Assembly: GCF_934747485.1 (NCBI RefSeq) | Contig: NZ_CAKVGN010000051.1 | Coordinates: 1-22,171, forward strand | Direction of reading: 5' to 3' | Length of the DNA stretch: 22,171 nt | Source of the DNA: an uncultured Brachyspira sp. | Lineage (GTDB): Bacteria > Spirochaetota > Brachyspiria > Brachyspirales > Brachyspiraceae | Shown here: positions 15,676-22,171 of the stretch, piece after piece | Position numbering within the stretch: the first letter of the stretch is position 1 | Layout: every line of letters starts with the position of its first letter | Translations under genes and position numbers: made by a program | The notes under the pieces: model-generated | Database searches by the model: none | Told to the model about the DNA's origin: nothing | Seen by the model: only the letters and a program-made list of their open reading frames with translations

Positions 15676-15708
15676 ATTTGCAAAAAGCACCTTGCTATAT
15701 TATAATAT
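15676..15708 (+). repeat. 33-base direct repeat carrying a promoter, copy 2 (lepA promoter)
   Basis: Identical to 12202-12234. TTGCAA (15678-15683), a 17-base spacer and TATAAT (15701-15706) lie about 50 bases upstream of the lepA ATG and 10 bases after the stop codon of the restriction-modification gene. It therefore acts as the lepA promoter. Confidence 0.85.
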
Positions 15709-15755
15709 TTTATCAATCTTTAATTATTAATTTTTAAAAGGATATATTTTAATAA

Positions 15756-17567
15756 ATGTCATACGCACAGAAAATTAGGAATTTTTGTATTATAGCACAT
15801 GTTGACCATGGAAAAAGCACATTAGCAGATAGAATTATAGAACATACTAAAGCTGTATCAAGCAGGGAGATGAAAGCACAAATTTTGGACTCTATGGATA
15901 TAGAAAGAGAGAGAGGAATAACAATAAAGAGTCAGGCTGTAAAACTTTCTTATGAAGCAAAAGACGGAGAAGTATATACTCTCAATTTGATAGACACACC
16001 AGGACACGTTGACTTTAACTATGAGGTTTCTCGTTCACTTGCAGCTTGTGAGGGTGCTATACTTGTAGTGGATGCGGCTCAGGGGGTTGAGGCTCAAACT
16101 ATTTCTAATTTTTATCTTGCTTTTGAAAATAATTTAGAGATTGTGCCTGTTATCAATAAAATAGATTTGCCTGCTGCTAATATTGAACTATGCAAAGAGC
16201 AAATGGAAAAAGAGTTTGGTGTTAATAAAGATGATATAGTTTTAGCGAGTGCAAAAAATGATATAGGAATAGACGAGATACTTGAAGCAGTTGTTAAGAT
16301 GATACCAGCTCCTAAAGATAACACTAATAAAAAAACAAGAGCTCTAATATTTGATTCTTATTATGACCCTTTCCGTGGGGCTGTTATGATAGTGAGAATA
16401 TTTGACGGCTCTATAAAGAAAAATGATAAATTACTTTTAATGGAAACTAAAGCAGAGTATGAAGTTGAAGAATGCGGTACACTTTTACTCGGGCTTAAAT
16501 CTGCTAATGAGCTTAAAAGCGGTGAAGTAGGTTACATTATCGCAGGCATTAAAAATATATCAGACATAAAAATAGGAGATACTATCACCCTCGAAGAAAA
16601 CCCTTCCGATGAACCTTTGATTGGTTATAAAGAAGTTCTTCCTATGGTATTTGCAGGCATTTTCCCTGCAGAAGATGAAGATTATACTAACCTACAAAAA
16701 GCATTAGAAAAATTAAAACTTAATGATGCTTCTTTGGTATATGAGCCAGAGCGTTCTATAGCTTTAGGCTTCGGATACAGATGCGGTTTCTTAGGACTCT
16801 TGCACTTAGAGATTGTACAAGAGAGACTTGAAAGAGAATTTAATCTTAACCTTGTAATAACTAGCCCTTCTGTAGAAGTGAAATTAAAACTCACAAACGG
16901 AGAAGAAAAACTCATTGATAACCCTGCAGATTTTCCTTCTGCACAGTATATAGAAAAATGTTATGAGCCTTTTATTAATGCTCTTATAATAGTGCCTACT
17001 GATTATTTAGGAAATATAATATCTCTTTGTATAGACAGAAGAGGTACTCAAACTTCTCTCACATATTTAGATGATAAAAGAGCAGAAATAAAATTCGACT
17101 TGCCTTTAATAGAAGTAGTGTATGACTTTTATGATAAATTAAAATCAATATCAAGAGGTTATGCTTCTTTCGATTATGATTTTTCTGATTTTAGAGAAAG
17201 CCAAATAGAAAAAATAGACATACTTGTTCATGGAGAGGTTGTTGATGCATTATCATTTATGGCTCATAGAAGCAATGCAGAAAGCAGAGGAAGACAGATT
17301 ATAGAAAAGTTAAAGCATCTCATACCAAAGCATATGTTTCAGATTCCTCTACAAGCGGCAATTGCAGGAAGAATCATTGCTCGTGAAAATATAAGTGCAC
17401 TAAGAAAAAATGTTACAGCTAAATGTTACGGCGGAGACATCACAAGAAAGAGAAAATTATTAGAGAAACAGAAAGAAGGTAAAAAGAGAATGAAGGCTAT
17501 TGGAAGCGTAGAGATTCCGCAGGATGCATTTATAAGTGTGCTTAAAACTGATGATAATAATAAATAA
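15756..17567 (+). CDS. lepA: Elongation factor 4 (LepA)
   Basis: LepA is a translational GTPase related to EF-G that acts on stalled or assembling ribosomes. The 603 residues match the usual length. The GTPase motifs are AHVDHGKST (14-22), RGITI, DTPGHVDF and NKIDLP. The LepA-specific C-terminal domain is present, with MAHRSNAESRGRQI, GGDITRKRKLLEKQKEGKKR and a terminal IPQDAFISVL. AAAAGGATAT lies upstream of the ATG. Codon use is less extremely AT-rich than in the preceding restriction-modification gene, consistent with lepA being the resident gene. Confidence 0.97.
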   Translation: MSYAQKIRNFCIIAHVDHGKSTLADRIIEHTKAVSSREMKAQILDSMDIERERGITIKSQAVKLSYEAKDGEVYTLNLIDTPGHVDFNYEVSRSLAACEGAILVVDAAQGVEAQTISNFYLAFENNLEIVPVINKIDLPAANIELCKEQMEKEFGVNKDDIVLASAKNDIGIDEILEAVVKMIPAPKDNTNKKTRALIFDSYYDPFRGAVMIVRIFDGSIKKNDKLLLMETKAEYEVEECGTLLLGLKSANELKSGEVGYIIAGIKNISDIKIGDTITLEENPSDEPLIGYKEVLPMVFAGIFPAEDEDYTNLQKALEKLKLNDASLVYEPERSIALGFGYRCGFLGLLHLEIVQERLEREFNLNLVITSPSVEVKLKLTNGEEKLIDNPADFPSAQYIEKCYEPFINALIIVPTDYLGNIISLCIDRRGTQTSLTYLDDKRAEIKFDLPLIEVVYDFYDKLKSISRGYASFDYDFSDFRESQIEKIDILVHGEVVDALSFMAHRSNAESRGRQIIEKLKHLIPKHMFQIPLQAAIAGRIIARENISALRKNVTAKCYGGDITRKRKLLEKQKEGKKRMKAIGSVEIPQDAFISVLKTDDNNK

Positions 17568-17974
17568 TAATAAATTTCTTTAACCGCACGCTAAGTCATG
17601 TTTTTATTTATTGTTTAAATTATAATTTTAATATTATTATATTTTAAATTTTACTCTGCGTGCGGTGTGTATGCTATAAATTTAAAAAAATCTTGGGTGG
17701 GTGTTAACATTCATATTTAAACAATAAGAAAATAAAAAGTATACATTCCAAATTAAAATTATAAAACATAAAGGGCGGGGAATGTAAATAAATTTAAAAA
17801 CTAAATACATGCCGCTATCTTCATATTTTTTACTTTGATTTGAACCCATAAACATTATTTATCTTTATAACTAAAATATAGTATACGGCACAATTTTATT
17901 CATGATTAATTTTTTATTACGGCTATTTTATTTTTAATCTGTAAACACAATACCTTTAACTGCTTAATTTATAT
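17568..17974. other. Non-coding stretch with paired G-rich islands after lepA
   Basis: I see no gene here. Three features stand out from the AT-rich background. ACCGCACGC (17583-17591) is perfectly complementary to GCGTGCGGT (17658-17666). TACATTCC (17742-17749) is complementary to GGAATGTA (17779-17786), next to GGGCGGGG. A second ACATTC (17707-17712), beside GGGTGGGTG, could pair with the same GAATGT. This may be a structured RNA or a dispersed intergenic repeat. There is no obvious terminator for lepA. Confidence 0.4.
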
Positions 17975-18069
17975 TAGACTTGTTTCAAAACTAAATTAAT
18001 AAATATTTATATGTTTTTAGTTTAATATTTAGTATGTAAGATATAATTAGTATTATTTTATATAATTTC

Positions 18070-18134
18070 TTAGATATAAAATTTAACTACTTGTGTTTTT
18101 TGCAACTTTTTGCCACGGGAAAAAGTTGAATAAA
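18070..18134 (+). repeat. 65-base stem-loop repeat, copy 2
   Basis: Ungapped counterpart of 10104-10168. The 9-bp stem (18103-18111 with 18120-18128) is identical, and the loop is GCCACGGG instead of GCGGCGGG. It lies inside the 423-base inverted-repeat element. Confidence 0.8.
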
Positions 18135-18184
18135 ATAAAAAACTTATATAACAAAATTTTTAAGTTTTGAGTAGACTAGCCCCC

Positions 18185-18280
18185 GCTTCTTTTGCCGACG
18201 CTCTGCGTGCCGTAGGCAAGGCACCTACTCGGTATTGGTATAAAAGAACCTTATATCCTACGGATACGCTTCGCGAAGAA
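18185..18280. repeat. Micro-hairpin array 2
   Basis: This GC-richer array contains ACGC-tct-GCGT (18198-18208), TGCC-gta-GGCA (18208-18218), TATCC-tac-GGATA (18254-18266) and the palindrome CTTCGCGAAG (18269-18278). Read on the minus strand it parallels array 1: TTCGCGAAG followed by a CCGTAGG hairpin at one end and CAAAAGAAGC at the other. One stem differs from array 1 by a compensatory C-G to T-A change. Confidence 0.7.
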
Positions 18281-18494
18281 CTGCATTTTTATATACTAAA
18301 ATAATTAATGATACAACATGTAAAACACAATTTTATAACTAAAATTATGTTGAAAATTATACAACTAATTTTGTCAAGTACTTTTGAAACAAGTCTATTA
18401 ATAATTTATCAAAATTATATTTCTTATAAAAAGACAACTAATGTCAAGATATAATCTTTAATTGTTGTATAATTAAATAAAGAGGTATAAGACA

Positions 18495-19457
18495 ATGTAT
18501 GAATGGAATAAATTAATACAAATAATTATAGATGAAATTGATGAATGCATTAAAAAACATAAAAATGAAGAATTAACATTAAATAATATTTCTAATAGAT
18601 TGGGCTATTCAGAATTTTATATTACAAAGAAGTTTAAAAAGATATCTGGAATAACATTTAAAGAATATACAAGACTAAGAAAATTATCTTTTGCTTTAAA
18701 AGATGTAAGAGACACTAAAAGAAAACTTTTGGATATTGCATTTGATTATGGATTTTCTTCGCATGAATCATTTACGAGGTCTTTTAAAGAATTATATAAT
18801 ATTACTCCAATAGAATATAGAAGAAATCCCAAACCTTTAATGCTTCGTACAAAGATAACAGCATTTGACAGATACTTATTCGGATTAGGTGAAATAGGAA
18901 TGTATAAATCTAATGAAGAAGTAAAAGTATATTTTATAAAAATTCCATCACATAAATTTCTTCATATTAAAAATTATGAAAGCAACGGTTATTGGGACTT
19001 TTGGCAAAAACAAAACCTTATAAAAGGACAAGATTATAAAACAGTATGCGGTATACTTGACAGCATTAAGGGTAAATTAGATGATAATGGAGGAAGTGAA
19101 ATTAATTGTTCAAGCGGGCAAATTATGGCTTATATTAATGATGAAAAAGGGAGACTTTGTGATTGGGGAATTAGGAGAGTTGAATGTTGGGGAGTAAGGC
19201 TTCCTTTTAATTATTGCGAAGATGTGCCTAAAAATATGCATTTGCTTGATGTATATGAATCTGATTATGTGGTATTTGAACATGGTGCTTTTAATTATGC
19301 TCAAGAAAATAATACTGTAGAGAAAAAAATTGAAGAAGCAATGAAAAATTTTAATAATGAAGATTATATTATAGATACTTCTCCAAATAAAATAATGTAT
19401 TTTTATTATAATCCTAATGAATATTTTAAATATATACGTCCGGTTTGCAGAGTATAA
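18495..19457 (+). CDS. AraC-family regulator with GyrI-like effector domain
   Basis: The 320-residue protein has an N-terminal AraC-type DNA-binding domain (about 5-112) with two helix-turn-helix units. The second carries the family signature KLLDIAFDYGFSSHESFTRSFKELYNITPIEYR (78-109). Residues 125-320 form a GyrI/Rob-like effector-binding domain (VYFIKIPSHKFLHI and the C-terminal YFYYNP segment), which usually binds small molecules or drugs. This order, HTH first and effector domain second, is that of Rob-like multidrug or stress regulators. GAGG lies 11 bases upstream of the ATG. TATAAT sequences at 18450 and 18468 are candidate -10 elements without clear -35 partners. Its targets are not evident nearby. 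Confidence 0.88.
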   Translation: MYEWNKLIQIIIDEIDECIKKHKNEELTLNNISNRLGYSEFYITKKFKKISGITFKEYTRLRKLSFALKDVRDTKRKLLDIAFDYGFSSHESFTRSFKELYNITPIEYRRNPKPLMLRTKITAFDRYLFGLGEIGMYKSNEEVKVYFIKIPSHKFLHIKNYESNGYWDFWQKQNLIKGQDYKTVCGILDSIKGKLDDNGGSEINCSSGQIMAYINDEKGRLCDWGIRRVECWGVRLPFNYCEDVPKNMHLLDVYESDYVVFEHGAFNYAQENNTVEKKIEEAMKNFNNEDYIIDTSPNKIMYFYYNPNEYFKYIRPVCRV

Positions 19458-19550
19458 AAAATATTTTTGAAGCTAATTCTATAAATAATAAAAATTATAC
19501 TTTATGCATTTACATTAGTTTAAGTATTTAAAAACATATACAAATAATTT

Positions 19551-20354
19551 TTACTTTTTGTTTAAGAAAAATTTTATTACTGCAATTAATACAAAACTAA
19601 CTACACTTATTAAAACTATAGTAGAGCCCGGTTTTAATCCCTCATAATATGAAAGAAATATTCCTAAAACTGTAAAGACTAAATTAAATAATACAGCATA
19701 AATAATAGTTTTTTTATAGCTATTAGCCACCTGCATAGAACAAGCAACAGGAACCACCATCATAGATGAAACAATCAAAGCACCAACCGCCCTCGCAGAT
19801 ATAGAAACTACTATTGCTGTAAGTATTGTAAAAATAAAGTTTATTCTGTTTACAGGCACACCAGAAAGTTTTGCAAGTCTTTCATTGAATGTTATATAAA
19901 AAATCTCTTTGTATAAAAATATAAATATTAACATAGAAATAATACTTATAATTACAACCAATTTTAATTCAAAATCACTAATAGCTACGATGCTTCCAAA
20001 CAAAAAACTATTAAAATTAGCATTGTTAGAAACAAAACCAGATAACAACCCCGCAAGACCAACGGCAAAAGACATAATTATTGCTATAGACATCTCGCCA
20101 TATCTTGCAATTTTTTTTCTTATAAACTCTATAGATAAAGCAGATAAAACACAAAATATCATAGAAGCAAGTATTGGATTAATATTAAACACAAGCCCAA
20201 AAGTCACCCCAGCAAGAGAAGTATGTGATATAGCATCTCCTATCATAGAAAGCCTTTTTAATACAACTACAACCCCAATAGAAGGTATTATAATAGCTAA
20301 AAGTACTCCCACCAAAAAAGCCCTACGCATAAACTCATATTGAAATATTTCCAT
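19551..20354 (-). CDS. znuB: Zinc ABC transporter permease ZnuB
   Basis: This membrane permease of the ABC-3 metal transporter family (267 residues from the chosen start) is very hydrophobic, with about eight helices. Family features are GDAISHTSLAG after the second helix and ARAVGALIVSSMMVVPVA in the middle of the coupling region. The frame is open up to 20402, inside znuC, but MEIFQYEFMRRAF at 20354 is the typical N terminus and has AAAGGG (20372-20367) upstream, so 20354 is preferred. It is the last gene of znuACB. Substrate is zinc by the ligand set of ZnuA; manganese cannot be excluded. Confidence 0.9.
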   Translation of the reverse strand: MEIFQYEFMRRAFLVGVLLAIIIPSIGVVVVLKRLSMIGDAISHTSLAGVTFGLVFNINPILASMIFCVLSALSIEFIRKKIARYGEMSIAIIMSFAVGLAGLLSGFVSNNANFNSFLFGSIVAISDFELKLVVIISIISMLIFIFLYKEIFYITFNERLAKLSGVPVNRINFIFTILTAIVVSISARAVGALIVSSMMVVPVACSMQVANSYKKTIIYAVLFNLVFTVLGIFLSYYEGLKPGSTIVLISVVSFVLIAVIKFFLNKK

Positions 20355-20379
20355 TTTTGTAAACAACCCTTTATATATA

Positions 20380-21117
20380 TTAACAAGAACAACTGCTTCC
20401 ATCTGGATGCTTGTGCTTATGTGATAATTCCATGTTTATTTGATTTTTATCAAGTTCTACTAATGTGCCGTTTTCAAAACAGAATACTCTGTTTGAGATT
20501 TTTGACATTCTCTCAATATCATGTGTAACCATTACAATAGTTATTTTTTTATCTTTATTTAGAGTTTGAAGCAAATCATATAAAAAATTAATAGTTTCAA
20601 TATCAACACCATTAGTGGGCTCATCTAATATTAATACATTAGGGTTTTGTACTAAAGTTCTTGCCAAAAAAACTCTTTGTATCTGTCCGCCTGAAAGTTT
20701 TGATATAAGTCTATCTTTGTAATCATACATACCTAAAAGTTTTAATGCTTCAAATACTTTTTCTTTATGCTTTTTATTTGGAAACTTAAATAAACCAATA
20801 TCTGCAAACATATTAGACATTACTATCTCATAAACAGTTGCAGGGAAATTTAATATTTTGTAGTATGCATTCTGCTCCAAATATCCAATGTATCGCCAAT
20901 TTTTAAATCTCTTAATGTCTTCTCCGTATAATTTAATCTCGCCTCTATACTGATTAATTTCACCTAAAATAAGCTTTAATATAGTGCTTTTGCCCGCCCC
21001 ATTAGAACCTATAATAGAAACAAAATCTCCTTTGTTTATTTCAAAACTTATGCATTTTAATATATCCTCTTGAGTGTATCCGAAATGCACATTCTTAAAA
21101 CTTATTATATTTTTCAT
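20380..21117 (-). CDS. znuC: Zinc ABC transporter ATPase ZnuC
   Basis: The 245-residue ATPase powers metal import with ZnuA and ZnuB. It shows Walker A GSNGAGKST (38-46), the signature LSGGQ, Walker B VLILDEPTNG and the switch His in VTHD. The C terminus ends HKHKHPDGSSCSC, a short His/Cys tail absent from ordinary ABC ATPases and suited to binding zinc. An AAGGTT ribosome site precedes the ATG. The 42-base gap to znuA is almost purely A and T, with repeats of TTAATTA, and has no terminator. Confidence 0.93.
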   Translation of the reverse strand: MKNIISFKNVHFGYTQEDILKCISFEINKGDFVSIIGSNGAGKSTILKLILGEINQYRGEIKLYGEDIKRFKNWRYIGYLEQNAYYKILNFPATVYEIVMSNMFADIGLFKFPNKKHKEKVFEALKLLGMYDYKDRLISKLSGGQIQRVFLARTLVQNPNVLILDEPTNGVDIETINFLYDLLQTLNKDKKITIVMVTHDIERMSKISNRVFCFENGTLVELDKNQINMELSHKHKHPDGSSCSC

Positions 21118-21159
21118 TTATATAACCTTAATTAATTATTTAATTATTTAATCATTTAA

Positions 21160-22014
21160 TTAATTATTAAGACCATTTATTATAGCTTCGAGATTTTTTT
21201 GCATTATAGAAAAATAATCCTCTCCAGATTCAATATATTCTTCACTTAAAGATTCTATAGGGTTTAATGAGCTTACTTTCACTCCTGTTTCTTTGGCAAT
21301 AGAATCTACAAGCTTAGAACTTGAAAAGTCTTCATAGAATATAGTTTTAATATTATTATTTTTTATAAAATTGATTGTTTGAGCCATAGCCTTAGCATCT
21401 GCCTCATCTCTTGCTATTGCTACTTGATTGAGATTATATTCTCTGCAAAAATGTCCGAATGCAGGGTGAGTTACAACCAAATTAGTGTTTTTTATATTTT
21501 GTAAATTATCTCTAAAACTCTTATCAAGCTCATCTAATTTATTAGCATATAAATTGTAATTTGAATTATAATAATCAGCATTTTTACTGTCTAATTCCAC
21601 AAGCATGTTCTTAATGTTTTCCATTTGAACTTTTGCCTTTTTAGGAGAAAGCCAAAAATGAGGGTCTAATTCTTCGTTATTTATATTAGAAGAAGCTTCT
21701 AAATATTTTAAATCTTTTATTGCTTCTTTAACAGTATCTGCCCAATGCTCCATTGAAGCACCATTATATATGAATAAATTAGCCTTGCTTAAATCAGCCA
21801 TATCTTTTGATGTAAGTTCAAAATCATGAGGCTCTGAACCTGCTGAAGTTATATTATAAATATCTATCTTATCTCTGCCAATTTTTTTAGCGAAATCGTA
21901 AATAGGATATATACTTGCATATACTTGAAGTTTGTCGGTTGTGTTTTGATTATTATTATTGTTACAAGAAATAAAAGAAACTAATATTATTAATAAATAA
22001 AAAACATTTTTCAT
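21160..22014 (-). CDS. znuA: Zinc-binding lipoprotein ZnuA
   Basis: This is the solute-binding protein of the zinc transporter, 284 residues. A signal peptide ends in the lipobox FISC (lipid-modified Cys17), followed by an Asn run. The cluster A-1 metal-binding fold shows His63 (SEPHDFE), His119 (DPHFWLSP), His183 (THPAFGHF) and an acidic residue near the C terminus, Glu254 (NPIES). Three His plus one Glu is the zinc-type ligand set, whereas manganese proteins usually have Glu in third place. The His-rich loop of many ZnuA proteins is missing. The ATG has AAGGAT upstream, and a palindromic operator covers the promoter. Confidence 0.93.
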   Translation of the reverse strand: MKNVFYLLIILVSFISCNNNNNQNTTDKLQVYASIYPIYDFAKKIGRDKIDIYNITSAGSEPHDFELTSKDMADLSKANLFIYNGASMEHWADTVKEAIKDLKYLEASSNINNEELDPHFWLSPKKAKVQMENIKNMLVELDSKNADYYNSNYNLYANKLDELDKSFRDNLQNIKNTNLVVTHPAFGHFCREYNLNQVAIARDEADAKAMAQTINFIKNNNIKTIFYEDFSSSKLVDSIAKETGVKVSSLNPIESLSEEYIESGEDYFSIMQKNLEAIINGLNN

Positions 22015-22026
22015 CTATATTTATCC

Positions 22027-22093
22027 TTATAGTATTATAACATCGAAACATTATAATACTATAAAAATAAATTTCAATGTTTTAATACTATAA
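22027..22093 (-). promoter_or_regulatory. znuACB promoter with palindromic operator
   Basis: On the minus strand TTGAAA (22077-22072), a 16-base spacer and TATAAT (22055-22050) form the promoter. Two perfect 14-base inverted arms, TTATAGTATTATAA (22027-22040) and its complement (22051-22064), 10 bases apart, overlap the -10 and the expected start of transcription. An 11-base third copy (TAATACTATAA, 22083-22093) lies upstream of the -35. Each arm is itself a near-palindrome resembling Fur/PerR/Zur-type boxes. A metal-sensing repressor is likely but is not encoded in the window. Confidence 0.65.
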
Positions 22094-22171
22094 CAATTGT
22101 TTAGGAGCCATACATATTGCACGTTTTTTAGTTTAAAAAAAGCAGGTATTCCTTATAATTTAATTAACTAA
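22094..22171. other. Right-edge sequence without recognisable gene
   Basis: These 78 bases upstream of the znu operator are AT-rich. All short frames checked on the minus strand stop early, and no start with a ribosome site is visible on the plus strand. Confidence 0.4.

Larger units (their letters stand above)
17975..18397. mobile_element. 423-base element with perfect 16-base terminal inverted repeats
   Basis: TAGACTTGTTTCAAAA (17975-17990) and its exact complement TTTTGAAACAAGTCTA (18382-18397) bound a 423-base segment with no coding capacity. If the outer TA is a target duplication, the termini are 14 bases with a TA site, as in Tc1/mariner-IS630-type miniature elements. Inside are a copy of the 65-base stem-loop repeat and a micro-hairpin array. 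The right end lies 97 bases upstream of the AraC-type regulator. Each terminus contains an outward-facing TTGAAA, which could supply a -35 element. No transposase is present, so any movement would be in trans. Confidence 0.65.

Noticed and set aside
17837..17847. GATTTGAACCC, which on the minus strand looks like a tRNA T-loop (GGGTTCAAATC)
   Set aside because: No matching T-stem, anticodon arm, acceptor stem or CCA could be built around it.
19451..19501. 7-bp inverted repeat AGTATAA/TTATACT between the AraC-type gene and znuB
   Set aside because: Short, purely AT-rich with a long loop and no U tract; not convincing as a shared terminator.
20355..20402. Upstream ATG for znuB inside znuC
   Set aside because: No ribosome site, and the extra residues are not part of the family N terminus.

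Overview
The window is very AT-rich DNA with spirochaete-type gene content. Its A+T-biased codon use, short AT-rich leaders and GC-richer intergenic repeat islands suggest the genus Brachyspira. That assignment is an inference from style and gene content; no rRNA or other decisive marker is present.

Layout. Positions 1-72 look like the end of an insertion sequence running off the left edge. A minus-strand block follows (5263 to 145): rpmF, plsX, a FabH-like ketosynthase homologue without its catalytic residues, then rnfC, rnfD and rnfG of the Rnf ferredoxin:NAD+ oxidoreductase. Spacing is tight, so one transcript from a good promoter upstream of rpmF is plausible. A hairpin closes it after rnfG, and rnfE, rnfA and rnfB are not in view. 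Next come a plus-strand lipoprotein gene and greA with its terminator. The minus-strand pair der-plsY overlaps by 11 bases. Then come plus-strand genes for a rhodanese, ribosomal protein L31 and a 71-residue unknown protein.

Positions 9796-10235 hold a chain of micro-hairpins and a 65-base stem-loop repeat. mutL (minus) follows, with a nine-codon Asn repeat. It is divergent from a 1132-residue single-chain restriction-modification-specificity enzyme. That gene sits between two perfect 33-base copies of the same promoter, the second of which serves lepA. Downstream of lepA is a 927-base non-coding stretch with a structured repeat region and a 423-base element bounded by perfect 16-base inverted repeats. 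This element carries a second copy of the 65-base repeat and a second hairpin array. An AraC/GyrI-like regulator follows, then a minus-strand zinc uptake operon znuA-znuC-znuB behind a striking palindromic operator.

Themes. rpmF-plsX-fabH and plsY cover early phospholipid synthesis. Rnf handles redox-driven ion pumping. Two zinc-ribbon ribosomal proteins and a zinc transporter sit in the same window. The observations most worth following are the duplicated promoter around the R-M gene, the catalytically stripped FabH homologue, the hairpin-array repeat family with a compensatory base change, and the inverted-repeat element that carries part of that family.
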